Assembly (NCBI GenBank): GCA_016699835.1
Contig: CP064987.1
Span: 1,054,001 to 1,118,000, forward strand
DNA: 64,000 bases
Source: Phycisphaerales bacterium
GTDB lineage: Bacteria; Planctomycetota; Phycisphaerae; Phycisphaerales; UBA1924
Direction: 5' to 3'
Below the pieces are notes generated by a model. The model ran no database searches. It was not told where the DNA came from and saw only the letters and a program-made list of their open reading frames with translations. How positions within the stretch are numbered: the first letter of the stretch is position 1; every line of letters begins with the position of its first letter. The position numbers and the translations under genes are program-made. Positions 49,932-58,712 of this stretch are shown here, piece after piece.

Positions 49932-51875
49932 TCAGCGGGCGGCGCGGGCGTCTTCGTCACGCTCGCGGGACTGGCGATCCGCACGGCGGCGGGCGCTCTC
50001 GTCGAGAAGTTTCTTGCGGAGTCGGATGCTCGTGGGCGTGAGTTCCACGAGTTCGTCGTCCTCGATGTACTCGAGCGCCGCCTCGAGGCTCATCTTGCGG
50101 GCCGCCTTGAGGACGACCGTCGCGTCCTTGCTCGCCGCACGGAAGTTCGTGAGTTGCTTGAGTCGCGTGATGTTCACCGTCAGGTCGTTGTCGCGGTTGT
50201 GCTCGCCGACGATCTGCCCGGCATAGACCTTGTCCTGGGGGACGACAAAGAGCGAGCCGCGGTCGGAGAGCGCCTCGATCGCGTACGACGTCACGCTCCC
50301 GGTCTCGAGCGCGATGAGCACGCCCTGGGCGCGATGCGCGATCTCGCCCGCGACGGGGGCGAACTTGAGGAACGAGTGGTGCATGATCGCCATGCCCTGC
50401 GTCGCGGTCAGGATGCGTCCCTTCATCCCGATGAGGCATCGCGAGGGGATGTGGAAGAGCATGTGCGTCGTGCTCTCGCCGCGGGGCTCCATCTTCTTGA
50501 GTTCGCCCTTGCGTCCGCCGACGAGTTCCATGACCGAGCCGACGGTCTCGTTGGAAGTGTCGATGACGAGTTCCTCGATCGGCTCGTGCATCTCGCCGTC
50601 GATCTCCTTGAGGATGACCTCTGGCTTGCCGACGCTGAGTTCGAACCCCTCGCGGCGCATGGTCTCGATCAGGATGCCCAGGCTGAGCACGCCGCGCCCG
50701 CTGACCATGAACTCGTCGCTGCTCCGCCCCGGCTCGACGCGCATCGCGACGTTGCGCTGGAGTTCGTCCATCAGGCGATCGCGGATCTGCCGGCTGGTGA
50801 CGAACTCACCCTCCTGCCCCGCGAAGGGCGAGTCGTTGATGCGGAAGAGCATCGTCATCGTCGGCTCCTCGACGCGGATCGTCGGGAGGGCGACGGGGTT
50901 CTCAAAGTCCGCGACGGTGTCGCCGATGTCCACGCTCTCCAGTCCCACGATCGCGCACAGGTCGCCCGCCTCGACGCTCTTGACCTCGGTCCGCTTGAGC
51001 CCCGAGAACTGGAGGAGTTGCGCCACCTTGCTCGAGACGAGTTTCCCGTCGCGCTTGATGACCTTCACCTGCTGCCCGGCCTTGATGGTCCCGCTGAAGA
51101 CGCGGCCGATCCCGATGCGCCCGACGTACTCGTTGTAGTCGATGTTCGTGATGAGCACCTGGAGCGCCTTGTCCGTCTCGGCGAGCGGGCCGGGGACTTC
51201 CTTCACGATCGCCTCGAACACCGCGCGGAGATCCTTGGGCCGATTCGCCGGATCGGGCACGGGCCACTCACGCGTCGCCCAACCCTGCTTCCCCGAGCAG
51301 TACAGAATCGGGAAGTCCAGCGCGTGGTCATCGGCCCCGAGATCGACCAACAGATCAAAGATCTCATTCACCACGTCCGTCACCCGCTGGTCCGGGCGAT
51401 CGACCTTGTTCACGATCACCACCGGCTTCAGCCCCGCCTCGAGCGCCTTGCCCAGCACGAACTTCGTCTGGGGCAGCGGGCCCTCCGACGCATCGACGAG
51501 CAGGCAGCACCCGTCGGCCATGCGCAGCACACGCTCGACCTCGCCTCCAAAATCGGCGTGCCCCGGCGTGTCGAGGATGTTGATCCGATAGTCATTCCCG
51601 TCGGCGCTGTGATAGTTGACGGCACAGTTCTTGGACAGAATCGTGATGCCGCGCTCGCGCTCGAGCGGGTTGCTGTCCATGATCAGCCCGTGCTGCCCGC
51701 CCTCGAGTTTCTCGAGTTCGCCCGCGCGGAAGTTCCCGCTCTGCTTGAGGAGCGTGTCCACGAGCGTGGTCTTGCCATGGTCGACGTGCGCGATGATCGC
51801 GACGTTGCGGATCGAGTCGTTCCGCGATCCCTGGTTGGTGCTGGTGGTGGAAACGTCCGTGCTCATAACCGTCAT
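49932..51875 (-). CDS. typA: Translational GTPase TypA/BipA
   Basis: 647 residues from ATG 51875 (GGAG upstream); ATG 51866 is an alternative. GTPase motifs are AHVDHGKTTL (30-39), ERERGITI, DTPGHADFGGEVERVL and NKVDRPDQR. The C-terminal part has the TypA signatures SGRGVLSLGILIETMRREGF, EPIEELVIDT and TPTSIRLRKKLL. TypA binds the ribosome and helps assembly and stress adaptation. A promoter candidate with TTGACG lies about 100 bp upstream. The last ~20 residues are a charged tail. Confidence 0.96.
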   Translation of the reverse strand: MTVMSTDVSTTSTNQGSRNDSIRNVAIIAHVDHGKTTLVDTLLKQSGNFRAGELEKLEGGQHGLIMDSNPLERERGITILSKNCAVNYHSADGNDYRINILDTPGHADFGGEVERVLRMADGCCLLVDASEGPLPQTKFVLGKALEAGLKPVVIVNKVDRPDQRVTDVVNEIFDLLVDLGADDHALDFPILYCSGKQGWATREWPVPDPANRPKDLRAVFEAIVKEVPGPLAETDKALQVLITNIDYNEYVGRIGIGRVFSGTIKAGQQVKVIKRDGKLVSSKVAQLLQFSGLKRTEVKSVEAGDLCAIVGLESVDIGDTVADFENPVALPTIRVEEPTMTMLFRINDSPFAGQEGEFVTSRQIRDRLMDELQRNVAMRVEPGRSSDEFMVSGRGVLSLGILIETMRREGFELSVGKPEVILKEIDGEMHEPIEELVIDTSNETVGSVMELVGGRKGELKKMEPRGESTTHMLFHIPSRCLIGMKGRILTATQGMAIMHHSFLKFAPVAGEIAHRAQGVLIALETGSVTSYAIEALSDRGSLFVVPQDKVYAGQIVGEHNRDNDLTVNITRLKQLTNFRAASKDATVVLKAARKMSLEAALEYIEDDELVELTPTSIRLRKKLLDESARRRADRQSRERDEDARAAR

Positions 51876-51974
51876 GCTCGCTCCGACTAGGTCTGTGTCC
51901 GCGTTCTCCGGCGTCGGCGGTCGGCGCGCACCGACGACTCCCGACCCCACACCCGACATCACTCAAACAACTTC

Positions 51975-52002
51975 CGAATACGCCCGAAGAAAACGCCGTC
52001 AA
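51975..52002 (-). promoter_or_regulatory. Possible typA promoter
   Basis: On the minus strand TTGACG (51997-52002), a 16-bp spacer, and TATTCG (51975-51980). The -35 is good, the -10 matches only its first three bases. The rest of the 298-bp gap between typA and the divergent dockerin gene holds nothing else I can name. Confidence 0.35.
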
Positions 52003-52173
52003 TGGTAGACTCCGTGCCACGGCCACGCCGATTCCCCCACATCCGTTCCCCAATGACCACGTTCTTTGGTACACTGGACCGGCTCGATCGTGGGGTTTAT
52101 CCAGGCGCGACCCGTTCTCGGCACTCTCCCGGCGTTCTGCCGTGTGTCCCGCGCCCACTCTCGGAGGACCACC

Positions 52174-53622
52174 ATGACGAACATCCGCCAATCCCTCAAC
52201 TTGACCGCGCAGGGCACGATCGCCGCGCTCGCCCTCGGCACGCTCGTCACGGCGACTCACGCCCAGACCATCGGGCCAGACCTCGTCAACTCCAGCCTCA
52301 ACGACGTCGCCATGAACGGCACGAGCGCCGATGGCACTATCACCGGCTATTCCTGCGGCAACGTCACCTGCAATCGCGGCGACATGAACCTCGATACCTC
52401 GCCAAACACATCCGTCCGGCCCATCGTCGGCATGAACATGTACCGTTTCGTGCCCGGCACGCTCAACGCCTTCCAGCAACTCGGCCAGGGCTGGGGAAAA
52501 TGGGTCGCTCTACCCATCAACGGCAGCCACGCCTCCTGCGGCGGCGACTGCAATGGCGGTGGCGTCGGCAATATGCCCCCCAACTGCGCCGACCTCTATT
52601 CCTCCGGGTTCAATAGCCCCGGAGGCATGTGCCCGCGATCCCAGGTCAACGTGACCCTCGGCACGCTCGCCGGAGGCCGCGGCTCCAATACCGGCGAGGC
52701 CAGCATCTCCACTCGTGTGCAGGTCCCCACCTCCGCCGTCACCACCCAGCTGCTCGGCGTCGTCTACTTCTTCGAGACCGTGGACTCACTTCCCGCCGAC
52801 GCGACGTATGTCCGCCCGGGCCAAACCGTCGCGGTCAACGCGATGAACAACGCCACGAGCCAGCAGATCAACATCAACCCGGCGACCAAGCAAGCGACGC
52901 TTGTCGGCGGCTCGGGCGCGGGCGGGGCGCAACTGCTCCCTGCGATCGCCCGCTGGGCCGAACTCGATGACGATGTCGTCCTCGTCACCGCCGACCACGA
53001 CGACACCCCCAACCCCAACGCCTCCTTCCCTAACACCTTCATCCGCTCACGCTACTACCTCGCGGGCAAGGCCACCGACCTCGGCGGCGGCTCGTGGCAC
53101 TATGAGTACAACGTCTACAACCTCAACTCCGACCGTGCCGCCGACACGCTCCGCATCCCGTTCCCGTCCTCGGCCACGCTCAGCGGTGTGTCCTTCCACC
53201 ATCCTCGATCGCACTCCGGCGAGCCGTTCACCAACGAGGCGTGGACCGCCGTACGAAGCGGAAGCGAACTCGTCTTCGCGACCGAGAAGTTCGACACCAA
53301 CCCCAACGCCAATGCCATCCGCTGGGGGACGATGTACTCCTTCGGATTCACCACCAACGTCGCCCCTGACCAAGGCTCGCTCACGCTCGAACTCTTCAAG
53401 CCCGGTTCGACGGCCTCGATCCAGGCCTCGGGAATGACCGTCCCCGGCACGCCGGCTTGCCTCGCCGACGTGACCGACGACGGTGGCGTGACGATTGACG
53501 ACCTGCTCGAGTATCTCGATCGATTCAATGCGGGAACCATCAACGCCGATCTCGACGGCGACGAGGGAGTCACCATCGACGATCTGCTCCTTTATCTCGA
53601 ACACTTCTCCGCCGGCTGCTGA
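52174..53622 (+). CDS. Secreted protein with C-terminal GC-type dockerin repeats
   Basis: 482 residues from ATG 52174, preceded by GGAGG. A signal peptide ends near THAQ. The body (GMNMYRFVPGTLNAFQQLGQ, CGGDCNGGGVGNMPPNCADL, WHYEYNVYNLNSDRAADTL) is a Cys-containing beta-rich extracellular domain of unknown function. The last ~60 residues are two repeats, ADVTDDGGVTIDDLLEYL and ADLDGDEGVTIDDLLLYL, ending with AGC. These match the C-terminus of the GSDH-like protein at 29888. The Asp/Gly spacing could bind Ca2+ as in dockerins. A terminator follows. Confidence 0.82.
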   Translation: MTNIRQSLNLTAQGTIAALALGTLVTATHAQTIGPDLVNSSLNDVAMNGTSADGTITGYSCGNVTCNRGDMNLDTSPNTSVRPIVGMNMYRFVPGTLNAFQQLGQGWGKWVALPINGSHASCGGDCNGGGVGNMPPNCADLYSSGFNSPGGMCPRSQVNVTLGTLAGGRGSNTGEASISTRVQVPTSAVTTQLLGVVYFFETVDSLPADATYVRPGQTVAVNAMNNATSQQININPATKQATLVGGSGAGGAQLLPAIARWAELDDDVVLVTADHDDTPNPNASFPNTFIRSRYYLAGKATDLGGGSWHYEYNVYNLNSDRAADTLRIPFPSSATLSGVSFHHPRSHSGEPFTNEAWTAVRSGSELVFATEKFDTNPNANAIRWGTMYSFGFTTNVAPDQGSLTLELFKPGSTASIQASGMTVPGTPACLADVTDDGGVTIDDLLEYLDRFNAGTINADLDGDEGVTIDDLLLYLEHFSAGC

Positions 53623-53651
53623 TCACCACATGAGACATTGATTCCGAGTGC

Positions 53652-53682
53652 CCCCCGCGCACGCGTGGGGGTATTTCTTTCC
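53652..53682 (+). terminator. Terminator of the dockerin gene
   Basis: Stem of nine pairs including one G-T (CCCCCGCGC with CGCGTGGGGG region, 53652-53671), tiny loop, followed by TATTTCTTTCC. Its GTGGGGGTA edge also recalls the CCCCACGC repeat family. Confidence 0.65.
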
Positions 53683-53748
53683 TTGTACTCTGCTCAACTG
53701 GCCCAGCATCCGCACGGATCGTGTGCCCTGCGGTGGCACGGATACGTC

Positions 53749-54576
53749 CTACCTGCCCGGTGCCTTTGCGCGCGCGCCCGACGGGTTCATGATCGCGGGC
53801 CTCACATCAGGGCGGTGCAAGAACGACCACGGGTCCGCCGCCCGCCACGTCGCGCTCTGGGGTGTGGAGTCGATGGCTCCCCCACCAATGCCGACGAGAA
53901 TCGGATCTGGTTCATACCGATCGCCAGGCCACGAGGTCGCGGGCGGAACACTCTCAAAGACCGACGAAAGGGCCGGAAAAACAGGGCTGAACGCGCCCGA
54001 TCTAGTCATGCCCATGTTCTGCGGCCGAACGTTCCCGATCACGAACGACGGGTCGTAGGCACGTCCGACAGTGCCGATTGTAAGACCCGTGGAGACTCTG
54101 GTCGGTCTCGCACGATGGCCCGTCCGCAGGGGCTCGGCTCTCGACGCCGTATCTCCAGGCGACATGTCTGCCGACGCGGCCTCGGTCGCCGGCTGGATCG
54201 CAATCATGGGCGTCCCCGCGGGCGTGCCGAGGTTCTGGACGTACATCACGAGCCCTGCGGCCACCAGCACCGATGCCGCGAGCATGATCCGTGCGGTCAC
54301 GGCGCGCCGGCGCGTGCTGCTGGTGAGGAATGGCCTGGCGCGATGGGCCGCGCCCAGGATCTGGCCCATCAGGTCGGGCGCTTCCACCGGATCCTTCAGC
54401 GTGGCGAGCGCGCGGCGCAACTCCAGCGCGCCCCGCGCGATCTTCGGATCGTCGCGCAGCACGCGCTCCAGGTCCTCACGCCCCGACAGCCCGTCCCAGG
54501 CGTCCATGATCGCGTTCAGGCGATCGGTCTCGGGCTCTCTGGTGGTCTCTCGAGTTGTCTGAGGTGAATCGGTCAT
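53749..54576 (-). CDS. Single-pass membrane protein coupled to an ECF sigma factor (probable anti-sigma factor)
   Basis: 275 residues from ATG 54576, overlapping the sigma-factor stop by ATGA. The N-terminal ~90 residues are cytoplasmic and helical (LNAIMDAWDGLSGREDLERV), one membrane helix lies near 94-113 (VTARIMLAASVLVAAGLVMY), and the C-terminal half is outside. This layout and the coupling suggest an anti-sigma factor. The usual zinc HxxxCxxC motif is absent, so the call rests on context. The outer domain has no recognised fold. Confidence 0.65.
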   Translation of the reverse strand: MTDSPQTTRETTREPETDRLNAIMDAWDGLSGREDLERVLRDDPKIARGALELRRALATLKDPVEAPDLMGQILGAAHRARPFLTSSTRRRAVTARIMLAASVLVAAGLVMYVQNLGTPAGTPMIAIQPATEAASADMSPGDTASRAEPLRTGHRARPTRVSTGLTIGTVGRAYDPSFVIGNVRPQNMGMTRSGAFSPVFPALSSVFESVPPATSWPGDRYEPDPILVGIGGGAIDSTPQSATWRAADPWSFLHRPDVRPAIMNPSGARAKAPGR

Positions 54577-55193
54577 GACGAACAATCCTCGGGGAAAACA
54601 ACAAAGTCCCCATCCAAGGCGCCGGAGCCGGCGCAATCATCCACGAGCAGAAGTTCTCTCAGTTTCAATCGAGCCCGATGCAGGTGGCTCTTGACCGTCC
54701 CCTCGGGCAGGCCCAGATGCTGGGCGACAAGCCACACCGGCCAATCGTGCTGATAGAACAGCAGCACGATCGTCCGCTGCACCTCGGTTAGTTCCAGGAT
54801 CGCCTGCTCCATGTCGCCTCGGAGTCTCGCACGATCGTCTCTCTCGAGTTCGGACTCGCTGGTCTCGCCCCCGCCGCGTGCCGCCTCGAGCATCTCGTCG
54901 GATGCACGGACCGCCGATCGTCGTTCCAGATGGTTGTAATAGGTCCGCCGAGCGATCGTGAAGAGCCATGTCGAGAAACGGAACTGGCTGTCGAAGCGGT
55001 CGAGATTGGTGAGCGCCTTGACGAACGCGTCCTGCACGATGTCCTCGGCCAGGTCCCGCTTGCCGCATATCCGCAGCATGAACGCGAAGAGCGAGGCCTG
55101 GTGCGCGCGCACCAGCGACTCCGCCGCGCCGCGGTCCCCCCGCAGGCATCGACGGATCACACGCCGCTCTGTCGCTCGGCTCATCGTCGCCAT
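54573..55193 (-). CDS. ECF-type RNA polymerase sigma factor
   Basis: 206 residues. Region 2 has AHQASLFAFMLRICGKRDLA, EDIVQDAFVKALTNLDRF and FRFSTWLFTIARRTYYNHLE. Region 4 has LTEVQRTIVLLFYQHDWPVW and GLPEGTVKSHLHRARLKLRE, a helix-turn-helix for the -35 element. ECF sigma factors switch on small regulons in answer to envelope or other signals. The downstream overlapping membrane protein is the likely regulator. The C-terminal ~25 residues are acidic and not part of region 4. Confidence 0.92.
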   Translation of the reverse strand: MATMSRATERRVIRRCLRGDRGAAESLVRAHQASLFAFMLRICGKRDLAEDIVQDAFVKALTNLDRFDSQFRFSTWLFTIARRTYYNHLERRSAVRASDEMLEAARGGGETSESELERDDRARLRGDMEQAILELTEVQRTIVLLFYQHDWPVWLVAQHLGLPEGTVKSHLHRARLKLRELLLVDDCAGSGALDGDFVVFPEDCSS

Positions 55194-55260
55194 GCATCAG
55201 ACTCTACCGGTGGGCGTGCGGGCCGGTTGCGAAGGAACCTGACGAAAATCCAAACCTTCC

Positions 55261-55300
55261 AAAACACAAACGACCGCCGGGGGAGTCGTCCCGGCGGTCG
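55261..55300 (-). terminator. Terminator of the B12-binding-like gene
   Basis: Perfect stem CGACCGCCGGG/CCCGGCGGTCG (55271-55300), 8-nt loop, followed on the minus strand by TTTGTGTTTT. It lies about 50 bp past the gene stop. Confidence 0.85.
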
Positions 55301-55352
55301 CAGGAGCGTGATATGTAGACGCTGGTTGCCTTGTGTGAGTGGTTCTGTGCTA

Positions 55353-56063
55353 TCAGGCTGCCCTGGTCCGACGCTTGCGCATCGGAGTGGCGGCCGTGGC
55401 CTTCAACTTCTCCGCCGGGATCTCGGGGATCTCGCCCGTGAGTTGCTCGACGAGTTCCAAGGGGTCGCCGGCGTAGAGGTCCGCGCCCATCTCCTCGGCG
55501 AGGCCCTCGGCCCGCTTGAAGACGCCCGCGCCCACGGCAATCTGGGTGTTCGGGCTGGCATTGATGGTCCGGATCGTGTCGATCACCTCGCGGATGCCCG
55601 GGAGATCCGACGCCGCCGACGCGAACATGACGACATAGTCCGGGCGAAGTTCGTGGACCTGCGCGAGGATCTCGTCGCTGGGCAGCCCGCCGCCGGCGAA
55701 GCAGACGCGCATCCCGCGGGACTCGAGGAGGTCGACCGCCATCTGGGCGCCGAGTTCCTCGCCCTCGGAAGAGCCGCAGCACGCGAAGACGGTCTTGGCG
55801 GTGTTGTTGGTCTGGGAGAGCCGCCGGGCATTCTGGTCCACGAGTGTGCGCAGGAGGCGCGTCGCGTAGTGATAGCCCATCTTCGAGAGTTGATCGGACC
55901 TTCTCAGGCGATCGATCATCTCGTGCGCCGGCCAGAAGATCATCTCGATCATGTGCTCCGCGGAAAGATCGCTCGCCGCGGCATCGATAATGGACCTCGC
56001 CTCGCGCCGGTCGCCGTTGACCAGCGCCTCAAAGAATCGTTCCAACGTGGCCTCGTGATTCAT
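55353..56063 (-). CDS. Cobalamin-binding-fold protein lacking the usual His
   Basis: 236 residues from ATG 56063 with AGGAG upstream. The N-terminal helical part (RFFEALVNGDRREARSIIDA) resembles the cap of methionine-synthase-type B12 domains, and the C-terminal part a Rossmann-like domain (VFACCGSSEGEELGAQMAVD, GMRVCFAGGGLPSDEILAQV, PDYVVMFASAASDLPGIREV). The DxHxxG motif that ligates cobalt is replaced by SEGEELG, so B12 may bind without His or not at all. Such domains act in light- or cofactor-sensing regulators. There is no DNA-binding domain. The 210-bp upstream region has nothing I recognise. Confidence 0.75.
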   Translation of the reverse strand: MNHEATLERFFEALVNGDRREARSIIDAAASDLSAEHMIEMIFWPAHEMIDRLRRSDQLSKMGYHYATRLLRTLVDQNARRLSQTNNTAKTVFACCGSSEGEELGAQMAVDLLESRGMRVCFAGGGLPSDEILAQVHELRPDYVVMFASAASDLPGIREVIDTIRTINASPNTQIAVGAGVFKRAEGLAEEMGADLYAGDPLELVEQLTGEIPEIPAEKLKATAATPMRKRRTRAA

Positions 56064-56273
56064 CACCTTGCTCCTGAAGTGGGCGTCGATGCGGCTCCGC
56101 CGATCCGGCCCATGGATTCGATCGCACGGTGACTCCGCAGCCGTGGACCGAACGCGACCAACGCGTCGGCCACGCTGCCTATCGACCTTGGTGCCGAGAT
56201 GCACAGGAGTTCTGAGGGGTCTTGCGCGGGGCCGATAACACCCGCGCACATTCCGCGCCCTGGAAACGAGGTC

Positions 56274-57128
56274 TCAACGTCCGGAAACAGGCCGAACTGC
56301 CCGATAACACGCGCAGATCCCCATGGTGAGGGACCGGCACTCCGCCGACGTGAACCCGGCCTCGCGCAAGGCTTGCAGCATCTCGCCACGGGACATGAAC
56401 GTGCCGACACTCGCGGGGAGGTACTTGTACGCGCCGGAGGTGTCGCGGGAGATCATGGTGGCGGTGAGCGGCATGATGCGCGCGCAGTAGAGGCGATTGA
56501 TCCAGCGGCCGATCGCGAAGTTCGGCTGATCGAACTCGAGGATGACGAGGCGGCCATTGGGGCGGAGGACGCGGTGGAACTCCGCGATCGCGCGCGCCGG
56601 CTCGGCGACGTTGCGGATGCCGAAGGCGATCGAGACGATGTCGAAGGACTGATCGGCGAAGGGCAGGGCCATGGCGTCGGCCTGGAGGTACTCGATCTTG
56701 CGCGCGCAGTTGGGTTCGAGTTTCGCCTGCTTGGCGCGCGCCTGGTCGAGCATCTCGGCGGTGAAGTCCGCCCCCACCACTCTCGCGGCACCGGACTTTG
56801 CGAAGGCCTGGGTCAGATCTCCCGTGCCACAGGCGACATCGAGGACGTGGTCGTTGGGCTTGACACCGGCGATTCGCACGGCGATCTTTCGCCAGGACTG
56901 ATCGAGCCACAGCGAGTGGAGGCGGTTGTTCAGGTCGTACGACGGTGCGATGGCGGCGAACATCCGCCGGACCTTGTCGGCTTTCTGCTGGTTCGCGTGC
57001 GGGCGGGCGAGTTCGGCCTTGGACCAGGCTGGGGAGACATCCGCGGCGCCACGGTCGGGCGTTGGTGGTGTCGAACTATGATCGGCCGTGTTCTGGCGAT
57101 CGGATGTCTGGCGGTCTGTGGCGGGCAT
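56274..57128 (-). CDS. menG: Demethylmenaquinone methyltransferase (MenG/UbiE)
   Basis: 284 residues. The family signature is strong: KVRRMFAAIAPSYDLNNRLH, HVLDVACGTGDLT (94-106), GADFTAEMLDQAR, AFGIRNV, FHRVLRPNGRLVILEF and YKYLPASV. It methylates the quinone ring at the last step of menaquinone synthesis, feeding the respiratory chain that includes the nuo complex. The first ~45 residues are a polar extension not seen in E. coli UbiE, so a start nearer residue 50 is possible. It is divergent from the M48 protease gene, 49 bp apart. Confidence 0.93.
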   Translation of the reverse strand: MPATDRQTSDRQNTADHSSTPPTPDRGAADVSPAWSKAELARPHANQQKADKVRRMFAAIAPSYDLNNRLHSLWLDQSWRKIAVRIAGVKPNDHVLDVACGTGDLTQAFAKSGAARVVGADFTAEMLDQARAKQAKLEPNCARKIEYLQADAMALPFADQSFDIVSIAFGIRNVAEPARAIAEFHRVLRPNGRLVILEFDQPNFAIGRWINRLYCARIMPLTATMISRDTSGAYKYLPASVGTFMSRGEMLQALREAGFTSAECRSLTMGICACYRAVRPVSGR

Positions 57129-57177
57129 CAGGGTTGATCGTACGACGGCGATGGGATGAATCTCACTTCATGCTGAA

Positions 57178-58260
57178 ATGAACATTCCAGAGAAGGTGGA
57201 TCTCATGCGGATTGAGGGTATTCAGAGCGGTTTTTGTGGCTGGCGTCGGGGCCTCGTCGCGGGCATGGTCTCGACGGTGTGCGTGATAGGCCTAGGCGGG
57301 TGCGTCACGAACGAGGCGACGGGGCGGAGCATCTTCGCGATGTTGAGCCCGCAGGAGGAGATCGCCTTGGGTACCGAGGCCGCGGGCCAGTTCACGCAGG
57401 AGTATGGCGGGGCGGTGAAGAGCGCGCCCCTGAACCAGTATGTCACGAACCTCGGGCAGCAACTCGCGAGCAAGACCGAGGGCGATTACCCGTCGTATCC
57501 CTGGGAGTTCACGCTGCTCGACAGCGACGTGGTCAACGCGTTCGCGCTCCCCGGCGGCAAGGTGTTTGTCTCGAAGGGGCTGGCGCGAAGGTTGACCAAC
57601 GAGGCGCAACTTGCCGGCGTCATGGGGCACGAGGTCGGGCACGTCACGGCCCAGCACGGCAACCAGCGGATCAGTTCGCAGACCGCGTTCAACGTCGGGC
57701 TGTCGGTGGCGGCGGTCGTCGTCTCGCAGAGCGACAACAAGCAGGTCCAGAACGTGGGGACGCTGGGCATTCCCGCGCTGCAGATCGGCGGGAACCTGGT
57801 GATGCTCAAGTATGGGCGCGACGAGGAGCTCGAGGCCGATCGGCTCGGCGTGCGCTACATGACGCGCTGCGGGTACAACCCGATCGGGCAGATGCAGGTG
57901 ATGCAGTTACTGGCGAGCCTCTCGGCGAACTCGGAGAGGCAGCCGGAGTTTCTCTCGACACATCCGGACCCGGCGGCCCGAGTGGCGGCGATCCAGTCGA
58001 TGCTCGCGGGGGAGTATGCCTACACGCAGAATAACCCCGAGTACCGGCTTGAGGAGCAGCGGTTCCGCTCGCAGTTCCTTGCGACGCTGGCGGCAATGGA
58101 AGGACGCGGCTGGACCGAGGGTGTCGTGAACGCCGGGGTGGTCGGGAGTGAGGATCCGGCTGCGGTGCTGGGTCCGTCATCGATGTGGTGTGCGCATTGT
58201 GCGGCGGAGGAGCGAGGTACACACTCCACAGCCGTCCACTCGGACGCTGTTGAGAACTGA
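57178..58260 (+). CDS. M48-family metalloprotease lipoprotein
   Basis: 360 residues. A signal sequence with lipobox LGGC (Cys42) suggests a lipid anchor. The zinc site HEVGH is at 151-155 and the third ligand Glu219 in EELEADRLG. Other family motifs are VNAFALPGGKVFVSKGL and LSTHPDPAARVAAI. It resembles the BepA/LoiP group of M48 proteases that act in envelope quality control. The last ~60 residues are not conserved. ATG 57178 or 57205 may be the start. Confidence 0.9.
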   Translation: MNIPEKVDLMRIEGIQSGFCGWRRGLVAGMVSTVCVIGLGGCVTNEATGRSIFAMLSPQEEIALGTEAAGQFTQEYGGAVKSAPLNQYVTNLGQQLASKTEGDYPSYPWEFTLLDSDVVNAFALPGGKVFVSKGLARRLTNEAQLAGVMGHEVGHVTAQHGNQRISSQTAFNVGLSVAAVVVSQSDNKQVQNVGTLGIPALQIGGNLVMLKYGRDEELEADRLGVRYMTRCGYNPIGQMQVMQLLASLSANSERQPEFLSTHPDPAARVAAIQSMLAGEYAYTQNNPEYRLEEQRFRSQFLATLAAMEGRGWTEGVVNAGVVGSEDPAAVLGPSSMWCAHCAAEERGTHSTAVHSDAVEN

Positions 58261-58334
58261 GAGATTTGTTCTGGTGCCTCGGGTGAAGTTGTTCATGGCT
58301 GATCTGGAGATCGGCGGCAGCAGATATATCAGGA

Positions 58335-58354
58335 CACCGCTCTAGAGAGCGGTG
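58335..58354. repeat. Hairpin CACCGCTCT-AG-AGAGCGGTG
   Basis: Perfect 9-bp stem with a 2-nt loop, 20 bp before the CDGSH gene. No T-run, so it is not a clear terminator; it may be another dispersed palindrome or affect the CDGSH leader. Confidence 0.55.
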
Positions 58355-58374
58355 CCACCTTGAACGAGGAATGC

Positions 58375-58620
58375 ATGATGGCGCGAATGGTGAAGCACGA
58401 GGGGATGGGGCCGATCAAGATTGATCCGAACGCCGAGGGCGAGGGGGCATGGCCTCGCGATGATCATGGGAATCTGAAGCCGGTGTTCGTGTGCTCTTGC
58501 GGGATCTCGAGTAGTTTTCCGTTTTGTGATGGATCGCACAAGCAGTGCAAGGCCGAGGTCACAGGGAAGGTGTACACCTATGACCCGGTGACGAAGCAGG
58601 TCACGTCGGAGGGGGCGTGA
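58375..58620 (+). CDS. CDGSH iron-sulfur domain protein
   Basis: 81 residues from ATG 58375 with GAGGA upstream. The 2Fe-2S signature is complete: CSCGISSSFPFCDGSH, three Cys and one His. Such small proteins carry a labile, redox-active cluster and take part in iron or redox handling; the partner is unknown. It has no membrane segment. It follows the M48 gene on the same strand and is separated from the convergent thrC by the PHAERG-type repeat. Confidence 0.92.
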   Translation: MMARMVKHEGMGPIKIDPNAEGEGAWPRDDHGNLKPVFVCSCGISSSFPFCDGSHKQCKAEVTGKVYTYDPVTKQVTSEGA

Positions 58621-58638
58621 GCACGCTTCACGTGAAGT

Positions 58639-58699
58639 CGAGAAGAAGTAGAAGAAAGTAGAATTGGGAGCACCACGCGGAGCGTGGTGGTACCCAAGG
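58639..58699. repeat. CACCACGC-GGA-GCGTGGTG repeat with purine flank
   Basis: Hairpin with stem CACCACGC/GCGTGGTG and GGA loop at 58671-58689, followed by TACCCAAGGC as at 5139. It is preceded by a purine tract (58639-58662) whose reverse complement nearly equals the tail of the 37828 repeat. A 12-bp palindrome CTTCACGTGAAG lies at 58626. It separates the convergent CDGSH and thrC genes. Confidence 0.82.
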
Positions 58700-58712
58700 C
58701 CTGTCGGCGCGA

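Noticed and set aside
50154..51890. Plus-strand frame of 578 codons opposite typA
   Set aside because: Antisense shadow with no recognisable domain; typA is certain.
53652..53671. Further copy of the CCCCACGC-GGA-GCGTGGGG repeat
   Set aside because: The stem is CCCCCGCGC with a different loop and is followed by a T-rich run, so it is better explained as a terminator.
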